Below, in pieces: positions 1 to 6,613 of a stretch of 64,000 nt of DNA (position 1 is the first letter of the stretch; every line of letters begins with the position of its first letter). The DNA is taken from positions 1-64,000 of the forward strand of contig CASIBO010000006.1 in the NCBI GenBank assembly GCA_949372755.1. Reading direction: 5' to 3'. The DNA comes from UBA9926 sp018645765. Lineage in GTDB: Bacteria > Pseudomonadota > Gammaproteobacteria > Pseudomonadales > Azotimanducaceae. The position numbers were made by a program, and so were the translations under genes. The notes below the pieces were generated by a model, which saw only the letters and a program-made list of their open reading frames with translations, was not told the DNA's origin and did not search any database.

Positions 1-56
1 GAGTCCCATCTGGTGAAGCGGGGGGTGCCCCAGGGTGGGGTGCTGGTGTGCCGAAA
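1..56. repeat. Direct repeat copy 1 (left edge of accessory segment)
   Basis: These 56 bases recur almost unchanged at 4636-4693. The differences are about two substitutions and two single-base insertions. The repeat is G-rich and contains a CCCC-AGGGT-GGGG inverted core. It starts at the first base of the window, so it may extend further left. It carries no gene and directly precedes a small lipoprotein gene. Together with the second copy it brackets the accessory segment. Its nature (insertion scar, dispersed repeat or structured RNA) is unknown. Confidence 0.85.
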
Positions 57-126
57 GAGAGCGAAAGAGCCTCATTTTGTGAATAAAGTAGTATCCTAAC
101 CACGCCAAATTACAGGAAAGATTGTT

Positions 127-411
127 ATGCGAATTTTTAGTCTTTTGATTGCAGTATTGTGTCTCGCGGCTTGCTCAGCTGACTTTAAGTATAGCTATTA
201 CTCGTGTCTGAAAAATATGAACCCAGAATCTTCATGGTTCAATCAGCTTGCAGTCGTAGAGGGATATGGGTCTTTGAACCAAAACGGAACCGTGAGTAAC
301 TACGTCTTATCCTTCCCTTTTTACGATTCAAATAATATTTTTTTTGATCGGGATTATGTTGAGCGGAACACACTCCAAGTCGAGCCGGGCGCTTGCGGTC
401 GAGAAAATTAA
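127..411 (+). CDS. Small predicted lipoprotein, function unknown
   Basis: A 94-residue protein with a classic lipoprotein signal: a short basic start (MR), a hydrophobic stretch and a lipobox ending in LAAC, with Cys at about residue 16. The mature part is about 78 residues, rich in Tyr, Asn and Ser, with two further Cys (about residues 27 and 90) that could form a disulfide in the envelope. I do not recognise the family. The start is supported by the placement of the signal peptide and an AGGAAAG sequence just upstream. It lies 12 bases before the phosphoesterase gene on the same strand, so the two may be co-transcribed. The composition is A/T-richer than the core genes to the right. Confidence 0.7.
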   Translation: MRIFSLLIAVLCLAACSADFKYSYYSCLKNMNPESSWFNQLAVVEGYGSLNQNGTVSNYVLSFPFYDSNNIFFDRDYVERNTLQVEPGACGREN

Positions 412-423
412 AACGGATATTGA

Positions 424-1335
424 ATGTACGATCTTATAGGTGACATCCACGGCCATGCAGGCGCTTTGGTAGAACTGCTTGAGCACTTGGGTTACCAGCC
501 TTCCGGTTCTGGGTACTGCCATCCTGCTAGGAAAGTCATCTTCCTTGGCGATTTTATTGATCGTGGAGAACACTTAGCCCAGCACAAGGAATTACTCGCG
601 ATCGTTATGCCAATGGTGCGAAACGGTCATGCACTTGCCGTGATGGGTAATCATGAATTCAATGCTCTGGCCTACCATACAGAAGTTAACGGGCTCTTCT
701 TGAGGCCGCACACGGAGAAGAATAGAAAACAACACAAAGCATTTTTGAACGAATTTGATGAAGACTTCGAAGCAAAAAATGAAGTGCTCGATTTCTTTTA
801 CGAATTACCGATGTGGTTGGAGTTGGATGGCTTGCGAGTAGTGCATGCTTGTTGGGACTATGGTGCCATCGAGTTTCTCAGGACACGCGAAGGTTCGAAA
901 ATGACCCCTGATCTATTGGTACGCGCATCGACAGAGGGTACCCCGGAGTTCAAAGCCGTCGAGACCTTGCTCAAGGGACATGAGGTTGCGCTACCTGATG
1001 GTGTTAGTTTCGCTGATAAAGATGGGAACGTACGAGAATGGATTCGTGTTCAATGGTGGAAGAGCGAGGCAACCGCTCTGGGTGATATTGCTTTACCTTT
1101 TGGAATTGAGCTTGGTGATGCTGCAAACTTACCCGTGCCGCAAGGTATTCCCAGATATGACGCGTCGGACAAACCCTGCTTTATCGGACACTATTGGTTG
1201 AGTGGTGATCCAGAACCACTTGCGGCAAATGTTGCTTGCCTAGACTATTCGGTTGCTAAGAATGGAAAGCTTGTGGCTTACAGGTGGTCAGGCGAGGCAG
1301 TATTGGAGAAGGATAACTTTGTCTTTGCTAGTTAG
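424..1335 (+). CDS. PPP-family metallophosphoesterase (Ser/Thr phosphatase-like)
   Basis: A 303-residue protein with the full set of PPP-type calcineurin-like metal-binding motifs: GDIHG near residue 6, GDFIDRG near 42, GNHE near 75, a His in VVHACWD near 140 and a late GHYW near 258. These motifs coordinate two metal ions in phosphoprotein phosphatases and ApaH-like hydrolases. There is no signal peptide, so it should be cytoplasmic. The long insert between the third and fourth motifs is charged and variable. The substrate cannot be told from sequence: protein phosphatase, dinucleotide hydrolase and nucleotide phosphatase all remain possible. It follows the lipoprotein gene closely and lies in the A/T-rich segment bounded by the direct repeats, which suggests acquired cargo. 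Confidence 0.85.
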   Translation: MYDLIGDIHGHAGALVELLEHLGYQPSGSGYCHPARKVIFLGDFIDRGEHLAQHKELLAIVMPMVRNGHALAVMGNHEFNALAYHTEVNGLFLRPHTEKNRKQHKAFLNEFDEDFEAKNEVLDFFYELPMWLELDGLRVVHACWDYGAIEFLRTREGSKMTPDLLVRASTEGTPEFKAVETLLKGHEVALPDGVSFADKDGNVREWIRVQWWKSEATALGDIALPFGIELGDAANLPVPQGIPRYDASDKPCFIGHYWLSGDPEPLAANVACLDYSVAKNGKLVAYRWSGEAVLEKDNFVFAS

Positions 1336-1382
1336 GCTTCAGGAGAGGTCAGGGGTACGCGTCGCTTCATTCGGGATTTGAT

Positions 1383-1538
1383 ATGTCGATAATAGATAAG
1401 ATTGAAAAATTCGGGAAAAAGGCTGAGATCTGGTCAAAAAGTCTCTACAAAAACCCTACCTATTGGAAGTTTATGTTCACGCTCTTTGCGTTAAGTATGC
1501 TTCTCAGGGGAATGATACATCTTGGTTGGCTGACTTAA
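1383..1538 (+). CDS. Small single-span membrane protein (51 aa)
   Basis: An ATG-initiated 51-codon reading frame ending in TAA. The N-terminal half is basic and amphipathic (MSIIDKIEKFGKKAEIW). The C-terminal half holds a hydrophobic span of about 20 residues (FMFTLFALSMLLRGMIHLGW), consistent with a small inner-membrane protein. It lies 47 bases after the phosphoesterase, on the same strand, and ends 3 bases before the convergent gene that follows. CGGGA upstream is a weak ribosome-binding candidate. The family is not recognised. The charge-then-membrane layout and tight packing make it more likely real than chance, but this is inference. Confidence 0.45.
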   Translation: MSIIDKIEKFGKKAEIWSKSLYKNPTYWKFMFTLFALSMLLRGMIHLGWLT

Positions 1539-1541
1539 TTC

Positions 1542-1865
1542 TCACCGCATCTTAGGCGGCACATCGTACTTATCCCAGTCTTGCTCATCATCTGTCTTCG
1601 CTAGCTTCTGCTTTAACTGACGTTCTTCACGCGTAATACCGAATGCTGTGATGTGCTCCTCGTCGATGATGGCTTGCAGCTCTTCGGTCGTAAAGTTGCC
1701 TAGTAATTCACCCGCTTCAAGAAACCCTGTGATCTCATGCCAGAGCTGCTGACGGGCAGGGGGCTTGGCTTCACCATAGGCATACAACTTGACCATCTTG
1801 TCTCTGACGGCTTCTAGGTAGCGTTCTTTGCGCTTCTCAGGGCTAATGGGTGGGCTTGGCGGCAT
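1542..1865 (-). CDS. Conserved-looking hypothetical protein, 107 aa
   Basis: A small charged cytoplasmic protein of 107 residues starting at ATG 1865. It has a proline-rich N-terminus, a helical basic segment (residues about 9-45) and an acidic helix-rich middle. It ends in a WDKYDVPPKMR-type tail. The even codon use and the distinctive Asp/Tyr/Pro-containing tail suggest a real protein. I cannot name the family. No signal peptide or membrane span is seen. It runs leftward, convergent with the 51-aa membrane protein. Confidence 0.55.
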   Translation of the reverse strand: MPPSPPISPEKRKERYLEAVRDKMVKLYAYGEAKPPARQQLWHEITGFLEAGELLGNFTTEELQAIIDEEHITAFGITREERQLKQKLAKTDDEQDWDKYDVPPKMR

Positions 1866-1914
1866 GTTGGTTGTGTCGAGTGGAGATGGGGTGATTGTAG
1901 AGAAGGTAGAGCTT

Positions 1915-1937
1915 TGCCGAAAGTGGTTGGTGGGTAG
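1915..1937. repeat. Partial repeat related to the right-hand boundary repeat
   Basis: This 23-base stretch matches 4686-4708 at 20 positions, including GGTGGGTAG at the end. That second stretch is the right-hand part and flank of the boundary repeat at 4636. The segment therefore contains at least one internal remnant of the same repeat family, between the 107-aa gene and the GYF_2 gene. Confidence 0.5.
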
Positions 1938-1955
1938 TGCGGGCGCATCGTATTT

Positions 1956-2693
1956 TTATTTTGTTAAAGCATGTGAGGCAAAAGCTGTTTGATAGCTCAC
2001 TATGAATTGATCCATTGTAAAGCTTCGGTAATCAGCGAGATCCGGGTACATTAATAACTTTTCCGTGTTCTGGTCATCCGATTTCTGATGTTCAAGGTTC
2101 AGAATGTCGTGTGCTAATTCGTGGTACATGACAACGTATCTCATTGGCTTGTTGAAATTCGCCCATGCGGAAGGATTGATATAGATCTCGATCCTATTGT
2201 CGTCATTCATCCCCATAGCTACCCCGTGAATGTGAGCAGTAGCTTCCTGCTGGTCCAATTTTGCAAACTTAATAATAGTTGTTTCAGCTTTGGGTGGATA
2301 AATGCCCAAGTATCGCGCGTCTCTATAGAACTTAGAGAGGTACATTTCGAAATTTTCCTCTACATCATAAATGGCACTTGCGGATGAGGTTTTGGGGGCG
2401 GTTTTGTCTTTGTTCTGTTTGTCATCGGGTTTGCCCAAAAAAAAGAAGAAGATAACGATGCCAGCTACCAAAATAAGTAAGAAGAAACTTATACCCCTAC
2501 CGTTGGTCGCATCGTATTCTCTTGCAGGTTGCCAAGCCAATTCCTCAAGCTCTTCTATTGCACTTAACTTTGTCCAATCTTCCAGACCATAAAACCAGAC
2601 TTTAGTGTCGCGCGTGATGTCTTGATTCTTTAACTCTGAGAGAGAAAAAGGACCTTGTTGCGAGCCATCTTTAATAAAATAGTAAGACTTCAT
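1956..2693 (-). CDS. GYF_2-domain membrane protein with HExxH metallopeptidase-like domain
   Basis: A 245-residue protein read from ATG 2693, 2 bases after the stop of the upstream gene. Residues 1-50 form a GYF_2 domain (YYFIKDGSQQGPFS, then VWFYGLEDW). A hydrophobic span (ISFFLLILVAGIVIFFFFLG) lies at about residues 67-86. A basic, Ser/Thr-rich linker follows, then a domain of about 140 residues containing YHELAHDILNLEH near residue 195. HELAH fits the HExxH zinc motif, and the later His could be a third ligand. The predicted topology puts GYF_2 in the cytoplasm and the peptidase-like part outside the inner membrane. GYF domains bind proline-rich peptides; the neighbouring DUF805 gene encodes PPPLP and PPPMP. 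Catalytic activity is inferred from the motif only. Confidence 0.65.
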   Translation of the reverse strand: MKSYYFIKDGSQQGPFSLSELKNQDITRDTKVWFYGLEDWTKLSAIEELEELAWQPAREYDATNGRGISFFLLILVAGIVIFFFFLGKPDDKQNKDKTAPKTSSASAIYDVEENFEMYLSKFYRDARYLGIYPPKAETTIIKFAKLDQQEATAHIHGVAMGMNDDNRIEIYINPSAWANFNKPMRYVVMYHELAHDILNLEHQKSDDQNTEKLLMYPDLADYRSFTMDQFIVSYQTAFASHALTK

Positions 2694-2695
2694 AG

Positions 2696-3547
2696 CTAGT
2701 TGAATTGCTCTGGGAATTGCACTGAAAGAACCACGAGCATGAACAGTTTTTTCATTTCTTCGAAAAGAAGCAGATCGGATGTAGAGCCTTGAAGCATCAA
2801 CATTTTGTCTTCGTGAAAAACGATCCAATTCTGTGCAACAAAATTTAGCTCAATTCCTACTCGTTCTGAGTAGCAATCAGCTGTGAACGTGAGAGTCGGA
2901 TAGGAGTTCACTGTTACAATTTTGTCTTCTCTTATCGCACAATCAGAATTAAAAAAATCCTCTGACATAAAACGGTCTCTAAAGTCTGGATTAGATAGTA
3001 ATTTCCGGTATTGCTCTCGAGTCTGAAAGGTTGCTGCATCCTTAGTCATAATGGCAAAAACACCTGATTCGGATGAAAACTTTTTGACAACGTTTGGTCC
3101 AGACCCTTCTTCAACTTTCCAGCTCAAAGGAGGCCTTATGTTAAAAGCCATTCCTTTGACTTTCTCGTGATCTGCAAGGTCTATAGGCTCTCCAAGGTCA
3201 AAGCTAACGGGCGAGAGCTCCTGATGTTTAACTTTAATGATGCCGACGATAGCGTCATCTCTCATATAGATATATTGGGTATCTATTTTTTGCGAGAACC
3301 AATCTTTGGAAACACCCGATACATTCAGATTATGGATCAATAATTTTTTAGCATTCGGTGAGAGTTGCCAGTCGCTCCGAACGTCATACATGTTGTAGAT
3401 AGTCCGATCAATCGCATAAATTTTTCGAAATTTTCCACCAGTAAAATGCTGTCCCTCTGCTTGCTCAGCTATATTGCGTGCCATTTGCTTGATCTGTTCC
3501 TCGGACATTAGTTCGCCCAAGGCATTAAACGAAAGCAGGAGGGACAA
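2696..3547 (-). CDS. Hypothetical, possibly exported protein (283 aa)
   Basis: I do not recognise this protein. The open frame begins just after an in-frame TAG with CTG and TTG codons. A TTG at 3547 gives an N-terminus (LSLLLSFNALGE) that looks like the core of a signal peptide lacking its basic head. The first ATG is at 3508. Either the start is non-standard or the true 5' end has been lost by mutation. The rest is soluble, mixed alpha/beta, with two Cys (about residues 207 and 230) that could pair. It ends 2 bases before the GYF_2 gene, strongly suggesting co-transcription. The A/T-rich composition matches the segment. Confidence 0.5.
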   Translation of the reverse strand: MSLLLSFNALGELMSEEQIKQMARNIAEQAEGQHFTGGKFRKIYAIDRTIYNMYDVRSDWQLSPNAKKLLIHNLNVSGVSKDWFSQKIDTQYIYMRDDAIVGIIKVKHQELSPVSFDLGEPIDLADHEKVKGMAFNIRPPLSWKVEEGSGPNVVKKFSSESGVFAIMTKDAATFQTREQYRKLLSNPDFRDRFMSEDFFNSDCAIREDKIVTVNSYPTLTFTADCYSERVGIELNFVAQNWIVFHEDKMLMLQGSTSDLLLFEEMKKLFMLVVLSVQFPEQFN

Positions 3548-3595
3548 AGACAGCTAAGACGGCGCTTCGATTAAATGATCGAGCTGTTATGGAAT

Positions 3596-4346
3596 TCATT
3601 TCCAATCTTGGGTTGGTTCGGTTGGCATGGGTGGTGGCGATTCCGCATGCTTACCAAGTCGATCAGACCCGTATTTGTTGTAGCCCTTGGTGCCAGGGAA
3701 ACAAAACCAAAACAGAACTAGAAATCCGCCAATGCCGTAGGGGATTCCAGACAGAAGCAGCCACCAACCACTCCTGTTTAAATCGTGAAATCGTCTTACT
3801 TGAAGGCAGAATTGAGATGGAATTAGAAAGATTAGTAAGGCGGGCGAATAAGCCATGACTGGGACAGGTATTTTGGTTAGCAACAAGAGAAAAATTAGTG
3901 TTAAAAAAATATACTAGTTGAAATCGCCAATATTCTCCACGAGTTGACCTCCCTTCAATGCTAAATTTAGTGCGCCAGGCAATCTCGGTGGTAGTAATTA
4001 AAGAGTTTATAAAGCCCAGTAAGAAGGGTTGTTTCGGAGCTTTCTTTTTTGAAGATTCTTGCTCATCTGGTAAGGGGGGCGGTTGGAATTCAGGATTAAA
4101 AGTTGTGGCCGAGGTTTTTGGAAGGTCCGAAACTGGATTGTAGGCGCGGTTGTTTCTGTTGTTCAATAATGGAATCGCGACTGCCCAGTAGAGTCCGATT
4201 GCTCCAAAACCAGAAACAGCCCACAGCAACCAAGCAGTAAGGCGCGCGTCTACATCGCTATCGATAAGAACAACATGAGCAAAATTTAGAGTTCCGGAAG
4301 CAACAATGGATAATGCGACGAGCACGGTCAACCGATACTTGATCAT
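3596..4346 (-). pseudogene. DUF805 membrane protein, frameshifted at a 7-base homopolymer
   Basis: Two overlapping reading frames together make one DUF805 protein. The first starts at ATG 4346. It has two N-terminal membrane spans, a cytoplasmic linker containing QPPPLPDE, and the DUF805 opening (FSIEGRSTRGEYWRF). It then passes a run of seven A (3903-3909; seven T in the mRNA) and loses register. The second frame carries the rest of DUF805: RRFHDLNRSGWW, further hydrophobic spans, the GYNKYGSDRLG end, and a tail with SPPPMPTE. A one-base change at the homopolymer explains the break. It could be a real lesion, phase variation, ribosomal slippage or a sequencing error. Its proline-rich stretches may be ligands for the GYF_2 domain encoded two genes downstream. 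Confidence 0.65.
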
Positions 4347-4938
4347 CTGATTTGACTCATTCGCATGCCTCAAAAGCGTTTCACTGGACTTTATAACTTA
4401 GCTATCTCTGGGTAAAGGAAGTCTCGTGTTGTGCAATTTCAGAACTAGGTGTGCGATCGTCAGTTAAAGTATGTAGTTCATATCCCACCAAGACTTCAGC
4501 TCAAGGCTTACATACACAACGTAACTGGTATCAAATTAGAGATCTTGCCCACACGTGCCTGAGACACGCAGCAATGTCCTAGACAGCTCTACACCTGCTT
4601 CACCCGTCCACATTAGTAATACATACCAATACTAGGAGTCCCATCTGGTGAAGCGGGGGGTGCCCCGGGGGTGGGGTGCTGGTATGGCCGAAAATGGATG
4701 GTGGGTAGGGTAGAAAGATCAGCTACTACCCATCTGGATTCGGCATTGTGTAAAAACACAATTAGGCCACAGTTCCGCAAACCATCTTGAGAAGCAGAGT
4801 CAATTACGGCGACGGCTCAGACGAAGTCCCAATGCAAACGAAGCGGCGTGTTACTCATGCAGGCAGGTATGCCAAAGCATAGGCACCAGCAACGCGGACA
4901 TTGCGAGAAACAAGAAATGTATAATAAAAACAACATGT
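4347..4938. other. Gene-free stretch between accessory segment and tRNAs
   Basis: About 590 bases with no convincing gene on either strand. It contains the second copy of the boundary repeat (4636-4693). At its right end, CAACATGTTG (4931-4940) overlaps the tRNA-Asp 3' end and is followed by TTTTTATTAT on the leftward strand. This could act as a weak terminator for the tRNA transcript. Nothing else recognisable was found. Confidence 0.5.
4636..4693. repeat. Direct repeat copy 2 (right edge of accessory segment)
   Basis: A 58-base copy of the sequence at 1-56, in the same orientation, 4.6 kb away. The identical start (GAGTCCCATCTGG) and the end at GCCGAAA mark sharp boundaries. Beyond it the flanks differ, except that the bases to 4708 resemble the internal remnant at 1915-1937. 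It lies about 245 bases from the tRNA-Asp 3' end and does not duplicate any tRNA sequence, so it is not an ordinary tRNA attachment site. Confidence 0.85.
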
Positions 4939-5015
4939 TGGCGGAGCGGACGGGACTCGAACCCGCGACCCCCGGCGTGACAGGCCGGTATTCTAACCAA
5001 CTGAACTACCGCTCC
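4939..5015 (-). tRNA. tRNA-Asp (anticodon GTC)
   Basis: The leftward strand reads as a 77-nt cloverleaf with an encoded CCA end. GGAGCGG at the 5' end pairs with CCGCTCC. The D arm is AGTTCAGTTGGTTAGAAT. The anticodon stem CCGGC/GCCGG encloses the CTGTCAC loop with GTC. The T arm contains GGTTCGAGTCC. It closely resembles the Escherichia coli tRNA-Asp sequence. It lies 12 bases downstream of tRNA-Val, so the two form one transcript. Confidence 0.97.
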
Positions 5016-5027
5016 AACAGGTAAACA

Positions 5028-5103
5028 TGGTGGGTGTTGCAGGGGTCGAACCTGCGACCTACGGCTTGTAAGGCCGTCGCTCTCCCAACTGAGCTAAACA
5101 CCC
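5028..5103 (-). tRNA. tRNA-Val (anticodon TAC)
   Basis: The leftward strand folds into a 76-nt tRNA with an encoded CCA. The acceptor is GGGTGTT/AACACCC with discriminator A. The D arm is TAGCTCAGTTGGGAGAGC. The anticodon stem ACGGC/GCCGT carries the loop CTTACAA, giving TAC. The T arm is GCAGG/CCTGC. It is first in the two-tRNA operon and about 10 bases downstream of the predicted transcription start. Confidence 0.97.
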
Positions 5104-5120
5104 GCAATTCAGGAAGCGCA

Positions 5121-5148
5121 ATTGTACCGTGATGGTCCATGAAGTCAA
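5121..5148 (-). promoter_or_regulatory. Predicted sigma-70 promoter of the tRNA-Val/tRNA-Asp operon
   Basis: On the leftward strand TTGACT (5148-5143) is followed after 16 bases by TACAAT (5126-5121). Each hexamer matches the consensus at five of six positions. The predicted start falls near 5114, about 11 bases upstream of the mature tRNA-Val 5' end, as expected for a stable RNA operon. Confidence 0.7.
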
Positions 5149-5500
5149 TCAGGTATATGCCAAGTTTGGGCATAACCCGCCTATTTTTTGATAAGCCAGG
5201 TTTCTCTGCTCGGTGGCTTTAGGATGTGCAGATCGCTCTGACGCGGTTTGAATTAAGCATGACTTTTTGCACAGGCTGGGATTTCAATTTCATTGGAACT
5301 AAAGCGGCATTGTTTCCGTGGTGAAACCCATGAGTACCTTTCCGGGCCAGAACCTTCTGCGTATCCTACAGGTCGACACACGGTGGTGTTAGAAGTTCGC
5401 CGCAGATAACCGGCTGCCAATGCTCGCACCTAGGTATCGGTTTAACGAATTTAAGCCGGCTTTCGCTGAAAATGAAGAGGTTATTCCGTATAGTGCGCGG
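5149..5500. other. Intergenic region upstream of the efflux genes
   Basis: About 350 bases between the tRNA promoter and the efflux adaptor gene. The adaptor reading frame remains open leftward to 5420, but that part encodes no signal sequence and looks untranslated. No clear promoter hexamers or operator palindrome were found, and no regulator gene is adjacent. Confidence 0.4.
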
Positions 5501-6613
5501 ATGAGAAAAACTTACAAAACTGCCTCCGTGATAGCGGTCTTTATTATTAGTTGGGTCGCGTCCGGACTCTTGGAAGAAGAAGCCGCGCCATTGCCCCAAA
5601 CAATTTCTGCAAAGAATGCCCAGCAACGTGCTCAGGCCGAAGACCGGCCGCTCACAACCGTTCGCGTCACGACAAGCTATGCGGTGGAACAAGACCGGCT
5701 GACGTCCGTTCGGGGTCAGACGACGAACGAGAGAAGTGTTGTTGTTCAGTCCCAGGTCGGTGGTCTTGTGCAGAAGCGTTGGGTGGCGCGCGGCAGTGTC
5801 GTGGGTCAGGGGGATGTGCTGTGCGAGATTTCTGTTGAGGATCGTGATGCGAACCTCAAAGAAGCCATGGCGGGGCTTGCGCAAGCTAAGCTTGATTTAG
5901 ATGGCGCGAAGCAATTGGCGGCAAAAGGTTTGCAATCCGATGCTGTGATTGCAGGCGCTGCGGCGCGAATGGCAGGGGCAGAGGCGGTTGTGCAGCGGCG
6001 GAAGCTTGAAAAGTCGCGCTTAAAAATAACGGCGCCGTTTGCGGGGGTCGTTGAAGACACCCATATGGAAGTGGGGCAGTTTGTGACGCCCGGCGCGTCC
6101 TGTGTGACCCTAGTTGATTTAGATCCGATGCTGCTCATCGGTGAAGTATCTGAACAACATCTGGCGGGATTAAGACCTGGGCTGCCGGTGACTGCGACGC
6201 TGTCCAATGGCGATGTGGTTGCGGGCCTGCTGCGCTTTGTCGCACACGTTGCGGCACCGGGGACCCGGACCTATGCCATCGAGGCTTTGGTTGATAATCC
6301 CGACTTCTCCATCGCCAGCGGCATGACCGCTGCGCTTTCGATTGCGGTTGAACAAGTCAAAGTTCACCAGATTACGCCCGCGCTTCTAGTGCTCGATGAC
6401 GAGGGCCAGAGCGGCGTTCGGGGCGTGACAGGGGATCAACGCGTTCGGTTTTATCCGGTTGAATTGATTGCCGAAGGCAATGAGGGTGTTTGGGTCTCAG
6501 GGTTGCCTGATGTTGTTGACTTGATCGTTGTCGGCCAACAAACCGTCGTCGCCGGTGAACAGGTTGATGCACAACAGGCCAGTAATGCTATTCTCCAAGG
6601 TAATCAAGGATGA
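5501..6613 (+). CDS. RND efflux periplasmic adaptor (membrane fusion protein)
   Basis: The periplasmic adaptor linking an RND pump to an outer-membrane channel; 370 residues from ATG 5501. That start was chosen because it places a basic, hydrophobic N-terminal anchor (MRKTYKTASVIAVFIISWVA) first; the frame is open to 5420 without meaning. It then shows the lipoyl/barrel-sandwich half (VVVQSQVGGLVQKRWVARG), an alpha-hairpin with Ala/Lys-rich repeats (about residues 115-165), and the returning half (LKITAPFAGVVEDTHMEVGQ). A beta-barrel and a membrane-proximal domain follow. The stop overlaps the pump start (ATGA at 6610), so the two are translationally coupled. No outer-membrane factor gene is nearby, so the pump probably borrows a TolC-like channel. 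The transported compounds are unknown. Confidence 0.9.
   Translation: MRKTYKTASVIAVFIISWVASGLLEEEAAPLPQTISAKNAQQRAQAEDRPLTTVRVTTSYAVEQDRLTSVRGQTTNERSVVVQSQVGGLVQKRWVARGSVVGQGDVLCEISVEDRDANLKEAMAGLAQAKLDLDGAKQLAAKGLQSDAVIAGAAARMAGAEAVVQRRKLEKSRLKITAPFAGVVEDTHMEVGQFVTPGASCVTLVDLDPMLLIGEVSEQHLAGLRPGLPVTATLSNGDVVAGLLRFVAHVAAPGTRTYAIEALVDNPDFSIASGMTAALSIAVEQVKVHQITPALLVLDDEGQSGVRGVTGDQRVRFYPVELIAEGNEGVWVSGLPDVVDLIVVGQQTVVAGEQVDAQQASNAILQGNQG

Noticed and set aside
1..4708. Integron cassette array with attC-like repeats
   Set aside because: Genes run on both strands and several lie between repeats. There is no integrase, and the repeat lacks the core-site and imperfect-palindrome layout of attC.
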